Assembly: GCA_031472005.1 (NCBI GenBank)
Contig: PZJY01000001.1
Location: forward strand, 992,001-1,056,000
Source: Tetracladium setigerum
Lineage: Eukaryota; Ascomycota; Leotiomycetes; Helotiales
Direction: 5' to 3'
DNA length: 64,000 nucleotides
Shown here: positions 36,999-46,986 of the stretch, in pieces
How the letters are laid out: the number at the start of each line of letters is the position of its first letter
Position numbering within the stretch: position 1 is the stretch's first letter
Position numbers and translations under genes: made by a program
The notes under the pieces: model-generated
The model's database searches: none
What the model was told of the DNA's origin: nothing
The model's input: the letters and a program-made list of their open reading frames with translations, nothing else

Positions 36999-37613
36999 TC
37001 AAATCACCAAATTTCCCAACTTCTTCATCTTACCCTCTCTTGAACAAAGCAAACCAGAAGCCCTTGCCCCTTCCAACTTCATCTTCTTCACCTTGCCATC
37101 CCCACTACTTTCTCCCTCCTTCGCAGGAAATTTCTGCCCATATTCTCTCAGATCTTTGCAACTCTCTTTCGTCTTGTTCACAGCCAACCCAATTTTCATC
37201 GGATTCTTAGACCCTTTCGGCCTTGTCCATCCGATTACTTTGTCTTGAGATCCCATCCGCCATGCTGCCGGCCCTGTTGATTTCTTCTTCTCCTTCTTCT
37301 TATCCGACTTTGAACTTGATTTGTGTAGCGAAGAATTCCGACCTGATGAGTTCTCCTTTTTCTTTTCCGGCTTCGAACTTGATCTGTGTGGCGAAGGATT
37401 CCGACCTGATGAGTTTGTGAAGTCCGTGGATACAGTTGAAATCTGTTGAGATGGGAACGGGCCACGCTTTCGTGTGTTTGCAAAATTGGGTTTGGCAACT
37501 GGAGGCTGGCCTCCGGACGGAAGCTGCCCTTGTTGGGATCGAAGTGTTTGCAGCTCTTGTAGTGCGCTGATTTGTTTCTGTAGTGCTGCGATTTGGTCTG
37601 GTATGGACGACAT
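36999..37613 (-). CDS. Hypothetical Lys/Ser-rich protein with N-terminal coiled coil
   Basis: Single open frame of 204 aa, no known domain. Residues 1-30 (MSSIPDQIAALQKQISALQE) form a likely short coiled coil. The middle carries a duplicated 21-residue block (SSGRNPSPHRSSSKPEKKKE and SSGRNSSLHKSSSKSDKKKE). The C-terminal part has GPAAWRMGSQDKVIGWTRPK and LREYGQKFPAKEG. These two motifs recur in the broken gene 0.5 kb downstream (GRAASWRRMSDTKGVIG; VEKYGQKLPVQG), so the pair is a tandem duplication. The very basic composition suggests a nuclear or nucleic-acid-binding role, but that is a guess. A short 3' intron could extend the protein beyond TGA at 36999. Confidence 0.55.
   Translation of the reverse strand: MSSIPDQIAALQKQISALQELQTLRSQQGQLPSGGQPPVAKPNFANTRKRGPFPSQQISTVSTDFTNSSGRNPSPHRSSSKPEKKKENSSGRNSSLHKSSSKSDKKKEKKKSTGPAAWRMGSQDKVIGWTRPKGSKNPMKIGLAVNKTKESCKDLREYGQKFPAKEGESSGDGKVKKMKLEGARASGLLCSREGKMKKLGNLVI
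37304..37416. repeat. Internal 63 bp coding duplication
   Basis: Copies begin at 37304 and 37367 with the core GAACTTGATNTGTGT(A/G)GCGAAG and CCGACCTGATGAGTT. The period is exactly 21 codons, so the reading frame of the host gene is kept. Confidence 0.8.
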
Positions 37614-39490
37614 TTTGACACTTGAGAGTGATTGAATATGGAGCTCGGTCGAGGATTAGGGGCATTGGATTCTTTTTGGGAAGATCGACAGTGGGAACAA
37701 GATCAGATTATCATGGGGGGGGGGGGAAATCATCAGATATAGATTCGGCATACTTGTTTCCGTGAATCATTTCTTGTTCTGTATTGTAAAAGGGTGATTG
37801 TGTAGTGGTCAAGTGTCGAGAGCGTGATATTCCACTTCTATTCACAATTTGGAAAGTTGCAAACCAACGTTTCTGAGTGGGTTTGAAAACCAAAAAATTG
37901 TTGGAAACCCTTGTGCACTGTCAACGAGCCGAGACAGTGCTCGTAACTAATAGCTCACACCAGAAAATTAGTAGGGCTGTATGAAGTGTTAACAGGGCTT
38001 TGTCTAGGAAGGACATAATAGAATTCCTGGGCGTACTAAGAACAATCATTCCTCGTCTGATCTGCTTCAGCCTGAACGTCACAGTGTCATGAAAGAAGGG
38101 TCTAGCGAAAGTACTCGGCTGTGACATCCTTCGTATTTGGAACCCAAAGGCTCCTATGAGGCAGAGAAGGAGCGTAAGTCTAAGAAGTTGTAATGCTTGC
38201 CCAAACAAGAGAATTGAGGCCCCTAATTGGCGTCTCTGATCCTGAGTTGAACTATCAGAGCCACAGCACCTCCTGTACCTGCGTATACACAGTTAGTTAC
38301 AAGCTATATGGAGATGGTAAATCGGGGAGTTTATGTACTCACTTTAAAGCCAAGGCTGCAAAGCTCACTGAAAGCTAAGAATACATTAAACATTGGAGGA
38401 GACACACCGAAGCACTTGAGGTTAGCATGAGAAGCCCTATAAAATGCTTCTTAGTTCATACTGATATGCCACGTACTTCAAACCCAGAAAAAAGAAATGA
38501 TCTAAGGGTTAGAGGGAAGAAATAAGATGGCACACAGCTCTGTCGACAATATATAAACCCCAAGCAGAGTTATAGATGAGTCGACCAATAGACACAAGAG
38601 CTGCGAGAGAAATGTCCCGTTGCCGTAGGGATTATTTCCAAAACTTCTCTCAAAGTAGGCGAACACTAGGACTTCTCAAGTCAGATATGAAAACCCATAC
38701 CATGACTCTCAGCTTCGGAATAGGTCCTAAACCCGAGAAAGGATAGGAAGATTACGAACTGAAATTTCCTAAGAGCATTGCTACTGTAAATCTCCGCCGT
38801 CTGTACCTCCATCCCTGCACAATGTGCCCTATAAAAAGGAAGCCAAAAATGGCGAGAAAGGTTGCTGGTGTAGGAAGCCTGAGCTTATAACCAAATGGCG
38901 AGGAAATGCTTCGCAAGTCGCGAAAGTACACTCCTCGAACGAGGTTTTTGCCATGTTGGAGGAAACGGTTGATAGTTGCTTGATCTGTCGACTGTAGCGG
39001 ACTCTGCTGTGTACAGCATAGCAAAGCTAGGAAGAGTCGCTTAACTTGAGAAAAGAGTGAGCTTAAGTCTTTGCATACGAGTCTTCTTCCTACATTTCAC
39101 GATCCAGTCCGATCCGTCCCCCGTCTTCACTTCAGTCATCGGACTGCCAGTTCCACCGTGCTACGGGGTGCCAAGACTAAACATGCCACCCGTGAACATG
39201 TTTTGCTCCTTTGATTACTACCCGATGACCGAGGGGTGGTAATTTCCTAACAGTAGTTTCCTAAGGTTATTCTCCCTAAGGTTATTCTCCCTCTCTACAG
39301 TATTAGTCTCAGCCGTTCTACGACGTTAATGGCAGAACCCTCACGCGTCACCTCATAGAAATCATGTAGAAGCACATTTACTCACAAATCCTGTGCCGTT
39401 TCAAGTGCGACTGATTCTTGGAGACTTCTGCTTGCCACTAATAACATCAATGGCATCCACTGACTCTGTTGCCCAATATCATCTACACGC
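37614..39490. other. Intergenic, 1.9 kb, with a 12-G run
   Basis: No intact gene recognised. A run of twelve G lies at 37715-37726. A 15 bp unit (CTAAGGTTATTCTCC) is repeated twice near 39260-39290. Isolated open frames of 60-95 codons show no domain. Confidence 0.4.
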
Positions 39491-39676
39491 GGACCAATCG
39501 AGCGTCTCTTGATCTGCTGTCGACCTGAGTGCGGCTTTGCCCTTTCTGTCGCCCGCTCGCAGCTCACTTCCCACCTCCGTGAGAAGCATGACGTTCTGAG
39601 CGACCTCCGGAAGCGGTTGACTCAATATCTCAAGCACGTCCACCCCTACGAATTCAGTAATCCGGGAGAAATTTAA
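39491..39676 (+). pseudogene. Fragment of an OrsD-like (DUF3505) gene
   Basis: A 61-codon open stretch reads LLICCRPECGFALSVARSQL, then TSHLREKHDVLSDLRKRL and TQYLKHVHPYEFSNPGE before TAA. This resembles the N-terminal C2H2-like segment (C-x3-C ... H-x4-H) of the OrsD-like family (PF12013), which is multicopy in many ascomycetes. There is no start codon in a sensible context, and the frame ends right after HPYEFSNPGE, where family members continue for hundreds of residues. Read as a truncated, decayed copy. Family assignment is from motif memory. Confidence 0.6.
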
Positions 39677-40235
39677 GCTTCAGAGAGGAATCTGGTAGCG
39701 AAACCGTACGGGACTTGGTACGATAGTTACAGCAGGATGTTCGGCATAAAACTCCCCTTTTTCCTGATGTACGATCGGATCGTGGGGTTGGCATGGGCGA
39801 TGTTTGGCAGCCAGCCTGAATTCAGATGAGGCGAAACGCCAGATGGAACATCGTCCGCCCTTCTTACCGTGTTTCCTCATCCTATACATGCGTGAAACTT
39901 GGGGTAAGAATTTAAAGCCCGGAGCCTGGAAAAGTTTGACTGATATAACCGATGATCAAACGTCTTGAAAAATCATGAGGCTACAGGGGATGATTGTTAT
40001 TCAAGGGAAGAACCCACGTTTGTTGTTGTGGATGTGGAAAATGGACTATATATTGAGCTCCCTCTACTATCATTTGGAGAGGCAAGCCGGTCTTCATCTC
40101 TTCTTCATTCGGGTACCTTCAAAAGCATTTGCAATTCAAGGATCTCTCAACTTAAGTTCCTCCATTATTCTTTCATACGCAACTGCCGTGCAGATAGATT
40201 ACCAACCACCTCTCCCTCCATATCTATATTCCAAA
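39677..40235. other. Intergenic, upstream of the small secreted protein gene
   Basis: 560 bp with no recognised gene. A TATATATTG stretch near 40048-40056 may serve as a core promoter for the next gene. Confidence 0.35.
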
Positions 40236-40791
40236 ATGAAGTTCCTCACTCTCGCCCTGGCTATCTTCGCAACGAGCGTTGTTGCACAAAACGGGTAGAA
40301 CAAGACCATTCCTTTCCCATCTATTCCAAAAGAAAATCTCACTAACGAGACCCGTCTCAGCTGTGGTTTCCCCGATGGTCCAACATGCCAATCCTTAGGA
40401 GACAACGCGGATGGTCTGGAACAGTTCCTGGATTCACCCCCAGGATGCTGTCTTTTCCCTGCGCGCTGTGGAAATGAAAATCCGGGGCCATGTATTCGTG
40501 TGGTAAGTTAGATTGAACCTTTTGACATGTTCGGAAAGGAGAAGGGTTGGCATTGAGAATGCGTCTTGTCTCGTCCTGGGGATGTGTTCCCTTGATCGTT
40601 TCTTTACATTGTCGTATCTTTCTCGATGGGAAATGTGTTAATTCGCTGGGTAGGGCGCTGCAAGTGCGCCGAATACTGGAAACGCCGGCAATAATGGAAA
40701 TGCTGGGAACAATGGAAACGCCGGAGGCTCTCGCACCGGGAGGAATAGGCAAGCTGGTGGTCTGTCAAGGCGCAGAGTCGATGATTACTAG
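40236..40791 (+). CDS. Small secreted cysteine-rich protein (effector candidate)
   Basis: Three exons, 40236-40294, 40361-40502 and 40654-40791, sum to 339 nt, or 112 aa. The signal peptide is MKFLTLALAIFATSVVAQ (cleavage near residue 18). The mature part has six cysteines in about 45 residues (CGFPDGPTC, GCCLFPARC, GPC), compatible with three disulfides. The last exon encodes a low-complexity tail with three NAGNNG-type repeats followed by a basic end (RTGRNRQAGGLSRRRVDDY). Introns have GTAGAA and GTAAGT donors with CAG and TAG acceptors, and phases match. I know no named family. Size, cysteine content and secretion signal fit fungal effectors, but activity is unproven. The gene sits next to an OrsD remnant and repeats, in an accessory-looking stretch. 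Confidence 0.72.
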
Positions 40792-40974
40792 AACGAGAAA
40801 AGATACCAAGAACAGGAACCAGCTTGTAGGTTGCTAGGGATGAATGATTCGAGAGGATCAATTAGTTTCTTGTGGAAGCGGAAAGTCAGTGGGGTAGAGT
40901 CTACATACATGTAATCCATTCTATTCCAGTAGACAGGGCGGATTAAATATGTGTTTCTGCCCCCGATTCAGCTT

Positions 40975-41430
40975 CTAGTCTTGGCCGTGAGTAGGAGGAT
41001 GTGAGATCGCCAAATGAGTGTTCAACTCATCTAGGAATTTGTATCTGCATTCACAAAACTCACACTTGAGCTCCTTGCTGCCTTTCTTTGCTGCTGTACG
41101 GGAGCGCTTGCCTTCCGACTCTTGACGCTTGAAGGGAGGCACTCCTGTGACTGTGTCGTGTGGAACATTGTGCTTAGAATCCAGGGAGTAGGCAGGGGCA
41201 TCTTTCTTGTCAGACTCATTGGAAGGGGCACAATCACGGTCAAGTTCAATTTCGTAGAATTTAGATACATCAGCGAAATAGTCATCGTTGCCGCTCATGG
41301 CCTTCAGCTTCTGCTCATCTCCCTCGTTGTCAGAAGAAGATGGGAAATGGACCACCTGGAAATGTTCCATCTGGTCAACGAGAGTTGGAAAGTTAAGGAA
41401 ACAGATTGGGCAAATATGTGGGGGCGCCAT
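40975..41430 (-). CDS. Small two-finger C2H2 zinc protein
   Basis: Intronless frame of 151 aa starting MAPPHICPICF. Finger 1 is CPICFLNFPTLVDQMEHFQ...H (C-x2-C-x12-H-x4-H) and finger 2 is CEFCECRYKFLDELNTHLAISH, close to the C-terminus. They are separated by an acidic and Ser-rich linker of about 80 residues and a basic patch (KRSRTAAKKGSKELK) before finger 2. The first finger has slightly unusual His spacing. The fingers could bind nucleic acid or protein; function is unknown. An in-frame upstream extension exists, but its composition is hydrophobic and unlike the rest, so this Met is preferred. Confidence 0.65.
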   Translation of the reverse strand: MAPPHICPICFLNFPTLVDQMEHFQVVHFPSSSDNEGDEQKLKAMSGNDDYFADVSKFYEIELDRDCAPSNESDKKDAPAYSLDSKHNVPHDTVTGVPPFKRQESEGKRSRTAAKKGSKELKCEFCECRYKFLDELNTHLAISHPPTHGQD

Positions 41431-42040
41431 GTTCTCGAAGGCGCGCGAATTTGACAAAGTGGTTATCAGAAAGCCCGTTCGAAGAAAAAGAGTCCAGAAA
41501 GTGAACTCCTGCAATTGAGGTAGTTTGCTTGTTTGGGCTGTCTGGTGGAATAAAAGGAGATTGGAAAGTAGAAGGCCGAGCAGATTTTATGATTGATAAA
41601 TGCCATTGTTAATTTCTCTTTGTTGGTTGTATGGTTGAATACAACGGATCAGTTCAGAATGGATTAACATTGTTGTTAAGCTGTTGAGATGGAACAAATA
41701 AACGAGAATGTTGTTATGGTTTGAGGGCTGAGAGACAATAGATAGCTTTGTTGGAACAATCACAATTGTTTTATCGACAACAAAGACCGAAGCCCGGTAG
41801 TAGGATAAACGCTCTTGGTATCTGAAAATACTGGAACTCGAGGTATGGTCGGCACAGAACATCCCGAATGATCCAAGGAAGACATTATTCTGACATATAG
41901 CCTGCCCCATTCTTCTTCGTGTTGCTGGTCGGTATTGCATTGAGAAGACCCGAGAAAATTTCAAGTGACGACGCCATGAGTAAAATCATATGCTGGAAAA
42001 ACAGCTAGTATTAAATCAGCTCAAACCCGAGCATCGACAA
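41431..42040. other. Intergenic, 610 bp
   Basis: Upstream of the C2H2 gene and downstream of the propeptide-like gene, both on the minus strand. Nothing else recognised. Confidence 0.4.
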
Positions 42041-42655
42041 CTATTCCGGTATTTCAATCTGTATCCCTTCACTCTCAAATTCACCGATCAAAGAGTCATT
42101 CCCTTCATCAAATCCTAATCTTTCATGTTCTCCCACCCACACTCCCATCCACCTCCCTGTAGCTTGTACCCGGTAGCTCTTTCCCTTTTCTAATGAAACC
42201 TCATGCTCCTTGATCTCCACCACGCTTTCAATCTTCCCACCCGCCTCTATTCTTACGATGTCTTCATCATCGATGCTGAAATACCCGCTGGCAGGAAGTC
42301 GACGATTGATCATCAAACCAATGCCTGGCGCTTTCTCGCCCGTTTCAGTAGACGTGAAAGTGAATACCCCGATAGCTGCAGCACGAGAATCAAATGGACT
42401 GGACCATTTGAGAAGGTAGACGGCGTCATTTTTGGAAGTGTTTTCGAGGACTACATTGAGAGCAAGCGGGGTTGATGGAGGGGCAGCCGCAATTGTGACT
42501 TTTATGGGTATATCATGAGTGGTAGACATAATGGTTCGAATCGTTTGGGGGATGCTGATGCCGTAGAATGTGAGAACGAGGAAGAGAGCAATTGCTGTGG
42601 TGAGGCACCAATTCCGTTTTCGAAAGGTGGGGTTTGGGAGAGAGTGTTTTTCCAT
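42041..42655 (-). CDS. Deuterolysin-propeptide-like protein with N-terminal membrane anchor
   Basis: Single-exon frame of 204 aa. Residues 16-40 (NWCLTTAIALFLVLTFYGIS) form a membrane anchor or signal. The rest has the layout of the M35 deuterolysin propeptide: VTIAAAPPSTPLALNVVLEN, then LLKWSSPFDSRAA, GLMINRRLPASGYFSIDDED, an IEAGGKIES turn and SLEKGKSYRVQATGRWMGVW. The deuterolysin at 44178 shows the same order (VTLEKIGNAEVKATIKNVG, LMKYGTIFDDEAPIE, LEAGATYETTID, LETGKYSVVASGALPYAE). No HEXXH protease domain follows. A second Met at residue 43 would give a form without the anchor. It may act in trans as a chaperone or inhibitor of the protease; this is inference. Confidence 0.65.
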   Translation of the reverse strand: MEKHSLPNPTFRKRNWCLTTAIALFLVLTFYGISIPQTIRTIMSTTHDIPIKVTIAAAPPSTPLALNVVLENTSKNDAVYLLKWSSPFDSRAAAIGVFTFTSTETGEKAPGIGLMINRRLPASGYFSIDDEDIVRIEAGGKIESVVEIKEHEVSLEKGKSYRVQATGRWMGVWVGEHERLGFDEGNDSLIGEFESEGIQIEIPE

Positions 42656-44177
42656 TGGGTTTGTGAGTGTGGATATGGATGTGTTGTGTGTAGATTGGGG
42701 GGCGAATGGTACAGTCGTGGGGCGATTTCTTTCTAATTTTCGAACCTGAACTTAACTCTAGATTGGAGACGAGAACTTTGACATTGTCGTTGGCCAGATA
42801 ATATGAGCTCTCTCAATCGGAGGATTGCCTCAACTGGAAGGTGTAGGTTTCTGCACGTGGGTGTTGCTAATGGCTTCTCGATGCCGGCATACTTCAGTTG
42901 CCGGAACTTGCGAAAAGAACCTGGGAAAACCTGGCTAGCAGTATTCTTTGAAGTGTTGCCACCTAAGTAGACGGTTTGATACTCGCAAGAGGCTACCACA
43001 TCCAGATGATTAGTTGAAAGCTCAAGTACAGAACGGCTAAGATTTCCTCGATCATCTATCGGCTACACGGGAATAATTACAAGGAATGGATAACCTGCAA
43101 CCCCACTCCTCAAGAAGTTTGGTTGAAGTTGTCGTGGTGCAATGAGAGAAGTCGAGCGAGAATTCTTAGTCTTGGACGACATCTTGACCTTCCTCATCAA
43201 TGCCCAAGACAGTATCAAGTCTGTGCATACACCATACTTTTTGTGAATACGGCCGACTTTTTCGGCTGTCAATTGCGCTCCATCCCGAACAACTGCCGGC
43301 TCAGAGAGCATTCAAAATCACTTGTATGCCGTTTTTCAAACTCGCCAAGTCGATCTAAAGGACAGATCCGGAAGGTCAAGCAAAACAGCCAAGTCATAAC
43401 ACCCTCCATTATTGTCTATCTCGATCGGCTTCTCAATCAGAATCCATTATATCTGAAGCCTTTATCCGAAGCAATGTCTTGTTTTGAGAGAAGCTCGCCG
43501 AGGAGAGATAATGAGTTGCATAATGCACAGGGCAAGGGATGATCGTTGACTTGGAGCCAAGACGTCGTTTAGATGTCATGCCGGGAGATAACTTAAAGAG
43601 TTTATTTACACCTGCCTGTTCAGTATTATATGGAAACAGTTCTGTTTTTGGTCGTTGTATCTCGCATCTCGGTGCAAGTCTAGACTGAGAGATATAGGAT
43701 TCGGTTGTATAGTCGTTCGGACTTAAGGACAACCGCAGTACCTGCTGGCCCTTTGATGGTACATTGTCAATCTTTGCAAAGTTCTAAGGTCAAGATTTAT
43801 TGAAGTGCAGCAACTTGGCCAGCTTGGAATCTGTTTCGAGTTTCCGTTTCCAGCTTCTGCTGTGTTGATCAACACTATCAGAATTGACCTGCATTATCAC
43901 CATCCTGGATATTGACATTGCAGGATTGCTGTAGAATCCAATGGGGATGTCGATCATGGAATTCTGAATTCTAGGGTAGAGGGAAGCTGGAATGATTATC
44001 GAGCGGAATTCGGCGGTCGTGATGCTAAGTTCTGTGGTGAAAGACTGCTAAATATCTATAAAAACTGAAGCGATTCCCCAAAGACTTAATGAATAGCCCA
44101 GTCCAGACAAAGACGTCGATCACCGTTTCCATACTTCTTTTCAAAGCTCCAAATCACATCCTATTTGAAGAATCAAC
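42656..44177. promoter_or_regulatory. Divergent region between propeptide-like gene and deuterolysin
   Basis: 1.5 kb with no recognised gene. Both flanking genes are transcribed away from it, so it may contain a shared control region. Confidence 0.4.
44057..44064 (+). promoter_or_regulatory. Putative TATA box of the deuterolysin gene
   Basis: TATAAAAA lies 121 bp before the ATG at 44178. Sequence and spacing fit a regulated fungal promoter; not tested. Confidence 0.5.
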
Positions 44178-45466
44178 ATGCGTTACTTCGCTGCCTCAGT
44201 TGTTCTTGCCGGCCTGGCCTCCCTCGCCAACGCTGCAGCTGTCGACAATGTCTTCCAGCGAGATGCTGCTCTCTCCGTTACACTTGAGAAGATTGGAAAC
44301 GCCGAGGTCAAAGCCACCATCAAGAATGTTGGTGCTAAGTCTCTCAAACTGATGAAATATGGAACCATTTTCGATGACGAAGCCCCAATCGAGAAACTCA
44401 CAGTGTCAACTGCTGAGTCAAAGATCGCATTCGAAGGTGTTCTCCGAAGTATCAAGACAACCGATCTCACAGAAGATGTGTTCTACCTCCTCGAGGCTGG
44501 CGCAACTTATGAAACCACGATTGATGCTGCTGCTGTCCACACGCTCGAGACTGGGAAGTACTCAGTTGTGGCTTCTGGTGCCCTCCCATATGCCGAAGTT
44601 GGATCAACGGTGCTTTCTGGTGAAGCTGTTGCCTATAAATCGAATGTTGTGGACTTGGATGTTGATGGCGAGGAGGCCAAAAAGTCAAAGAAAGCTGTTC
44701 TAGCCATCGCAGAGAGAACAGTTCTCCAAACCGGATGCACCACTGCTCAACGAACTGCCACTGTGAACGGATTAGCCAAGTGAGTGTTCCTCAAGCGAGC
44801 GAACGTTGCTCTGATGTATGGGCTAACTGTTTGAGTAGCTGCGTTACTCTCGCTAGAAGGGCAGCAACAGCAGCAAGAAGCGGCGACGCTACCAAGTTCA
44901 GCGAGTACTTCAAGACCACTGCAAGTAAGTCGATAACACCCCCTGCTCAGGCCGAAATGTGCTAACTTCTCCAAAGCTGCAACCCGAACCACTGTGGCCA
45001 ACCGTCTAACGGCAATTGGGAATGAATGTTCGTCGACGACATCTGGAAGCACCAGATACTCCTGCGTTGACTCTTACGGATATTGCTCCAGCAATACACT
45101 TGCGTAAAGTACCCTCCTCTCCCACATAGCTTCGACTGACGGGTTTCCCAGATACACTCTCCCATCCTTGAACTTCATAGTCAACTGCCCAATCTTTTTC
45201 TCTCGTTTGACTGCTTTGACTGGTACCTGCCACGGCCAAGATCAAGCTTCTACCACCCTTCACGAGATGGCTCATGCTCCAGCCGTCTACTCTCCATACT
45301 GCCAGGATAACGCATATGGATATGCCGCCGCCATGCGTCTGACCACCGCCCAAGCTGTATTGAATGCTGATACATACGCTTTGTATGCCAACGGTGAGTC
45401 AGATCTTAAATACCTTGCAACGATTCCACGTACTGATTTCAAACAGCCCTGTATGTTGGCTGCTAG
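44178..45466 (+). CDS. Deuterolysin, secreted M35 zinc metalloprotease
   Basis: Extracellular neutral protease II (aspzincin) that degrades basic proteins. Five exons, 44178-44779, 44839-44924, 44977-45103, 45152-45393 and 45447-45466, sum to 1077 nt, or 358 aa, a normal family length. The signal peptide is MRYFAASVVLAGLASLANA. The propeptide runs to about residue 180 and ends near a Lys-rich stretch (EEAKKSKKAVLA). The catalytic domain contains HEMAH (about 309-313), with Glu310 catalytic and the two His as zinc ligands. Asp324 in QDNAYGYAAA is the third ligand, typical of aspzincins. The final exon encodes only ALYVGC, giving the usual C-terminal cysteine. The frame is intact. Confidence 0.92.
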
Positions 45467-46341
45467 ATCTTCGAAGTTGGTGAAGATGGATTGGAGGGGC
45501 GGCATAAATGAGATTGCCGAACAGACTGTGCCTTGTGACCCAGTTTGGATATTTGGTAACGGAAATATTTTCTATTGATCTCGGGTAATCGCAAATATGA
45601 TATTGAAACCTAGAAACAATAGCAAGAAATATTTCATGTTAAGCTGCACCTCCCAAAATTTCTTCAAACGGCCTTTGAATGCGAAAGAGCAGGTAGCGTT
45701 GTTCAACTCCCTCGGTGCATCTCTCAACAACAAAGGTTCTCGGCACTTTCAGTGACATTCTCACAGCACTCGCTCTGTCGATTCCCTCTCTGATAGAAGT
45801 ACAAATCTTGATATTTGCCTCCAAATTGCCAGCGATTGCATGATTGTAGGGCGCAAATTGACCAGTGTGACAGAGCGGGAGTTCTCGATGCCAAATTTTG
45901 CATACCCCGAGAGAAAACTGAAAGAATTGAAGGATCAAGGTGTTAGAGGGTTGCGAATCATGCAGCGCCACCTCGTCAATTTGATGAATTACATCCCGGA
46001 ACTTTTCCGTAATAGCTATCCCTACCTACCTATGGTACATAAACCGATGCCCTCAAAAGCCCCATGTATGCTTAGTATTGACAATGTAACTCTTCTTGCC
46101 TCCCAACACATATAATTTGTATGTTCAGTCTTCTGAAATCGGACTTGCTGCCCATTTCGCCAGGCGCTTCTTTGAATCTGGCTGGTGCTTGGTTCGGTAT
46201 TATAACTTCGACGGATGAATTTAGGCTTAGTTCCACCTATCCATCTATCGTTATAAAGGACTTGGATGTTACCGGGTATCCGAATGATCGACTGTAGAAA
46301 GGACGCGGACGCGTTGATGGATGGTGCAATTTTCTTTGTAT
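45467..46341. other. Intergenic, 0.9 kb
   Basis: 3' flanks of deuterolysin and COX16. A minus-strand open frame of 110 codons (45639-45971) shows some coding-like composition near its end (RMSLKVPRTFVVERCTEG) but no domain, and could be a stray exon. Confidence 0.35.
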
Positions 46342-46759
46342 TTATAACACGCCATCATGCTCCCCAGGAAGCCTTTTGACTCTCTTCTGCTCCCAGTCAT
46401 CTAGATCCTTCGCAGCGAGTTTCTGTGAAGATAATTAGCATCTACAGAAACCCAATTGCTGTGGTTCAAGGCTCCTGCCAAAGTGGACTGACATAATATT
46501 CTTCCTTCATGTCTACTCGCCGACGATCCTTGCCAATCCCCAATTCTTCTTCCTTGCTCAGCCTCCGTACTCTCCTATCGTGTTTCTCATATCGAATTGC
46601 GGTCGCCGGAGTAAGGAAGAATGAACCTGCCACCATCGTGGCGATGAAAGGAAAGCCGAAGAGGAGGAACGGGTGCCCTTTTAAAGCGCTGCGGTAGCGA
46701 GCGGCAATTGAATTGGCTTCCGCAGTAGAGCGGAACTTCTTCTTGGTGAACACCGGCAT
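46342..46759 (-). CDS. COX16: Cox16, cytochrome c oxidase assembly factor
   Basis: Mitochondrial inner-membrane protein needed for assembly of respiratory complex IV. Two exons, 46759-46493 and 46422-46342, with donor GTCAGT and acceptor CACAG, encode 115 aa. Family features are the start MPVFTKKKFRS, a single transmembrane segment within HPFLLFGFPFIATMVAGSFF, then LTPATAIRYEKHDRRV and the conserved EEYYKLAAKDLDDWEQKRV across the splice. Length matches small filamentous-fungal Cox16. It is divergent from the ATR-kinase gene, with 227 bp between start codons. Confidence 0.93.
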
Positions 46760-46986
46760 GGTCTCGTTTTCGATCCAGTCGTAGGTGTTTTGACAGGACT
46801 ATGGCAAGGAAACCAGATGGTCAGATGGTGGTGTCAAGTTAGAGGATGACCTCAAGCTTTGATCCAAATGCCAAGGCGCTTGAGCAATTATACACGTGAC
46901 ACCGTGGTTTTATCTAGAACGCGTCTCGGAATACCAACTTCTCTATCGGATGAGACAGCATTCGAACGAGGCATGGCAACAACATA
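46760..46986. promoter_or_regulatory. Short bidirectional promoter COX16 / MEC1
   Basis: Only 227 bp separate the two start codons, so the promoters must overlap. No TATA box seen. Confidence 0.6.

Noticed and set aside
37715..37726. Run of twelve G
   Set aside because: Simple homopolymer in intergenic DNA; noted only because it shows that long G runs are not always shortened in this sequence.
42525..42545. GGTTCGAATC, a tRNA B-box-like string
   Set aside because: No matching T-stem, A-box or cloverleaf around it, and it lies inside the propeptide-like coding frame on the other strand.
45639..45971. 110-codon minus-strand open frame next to COX16
   Set aside because: Some coding-like residues but no domain and no joinable neighbouring exon; left as intergenic.
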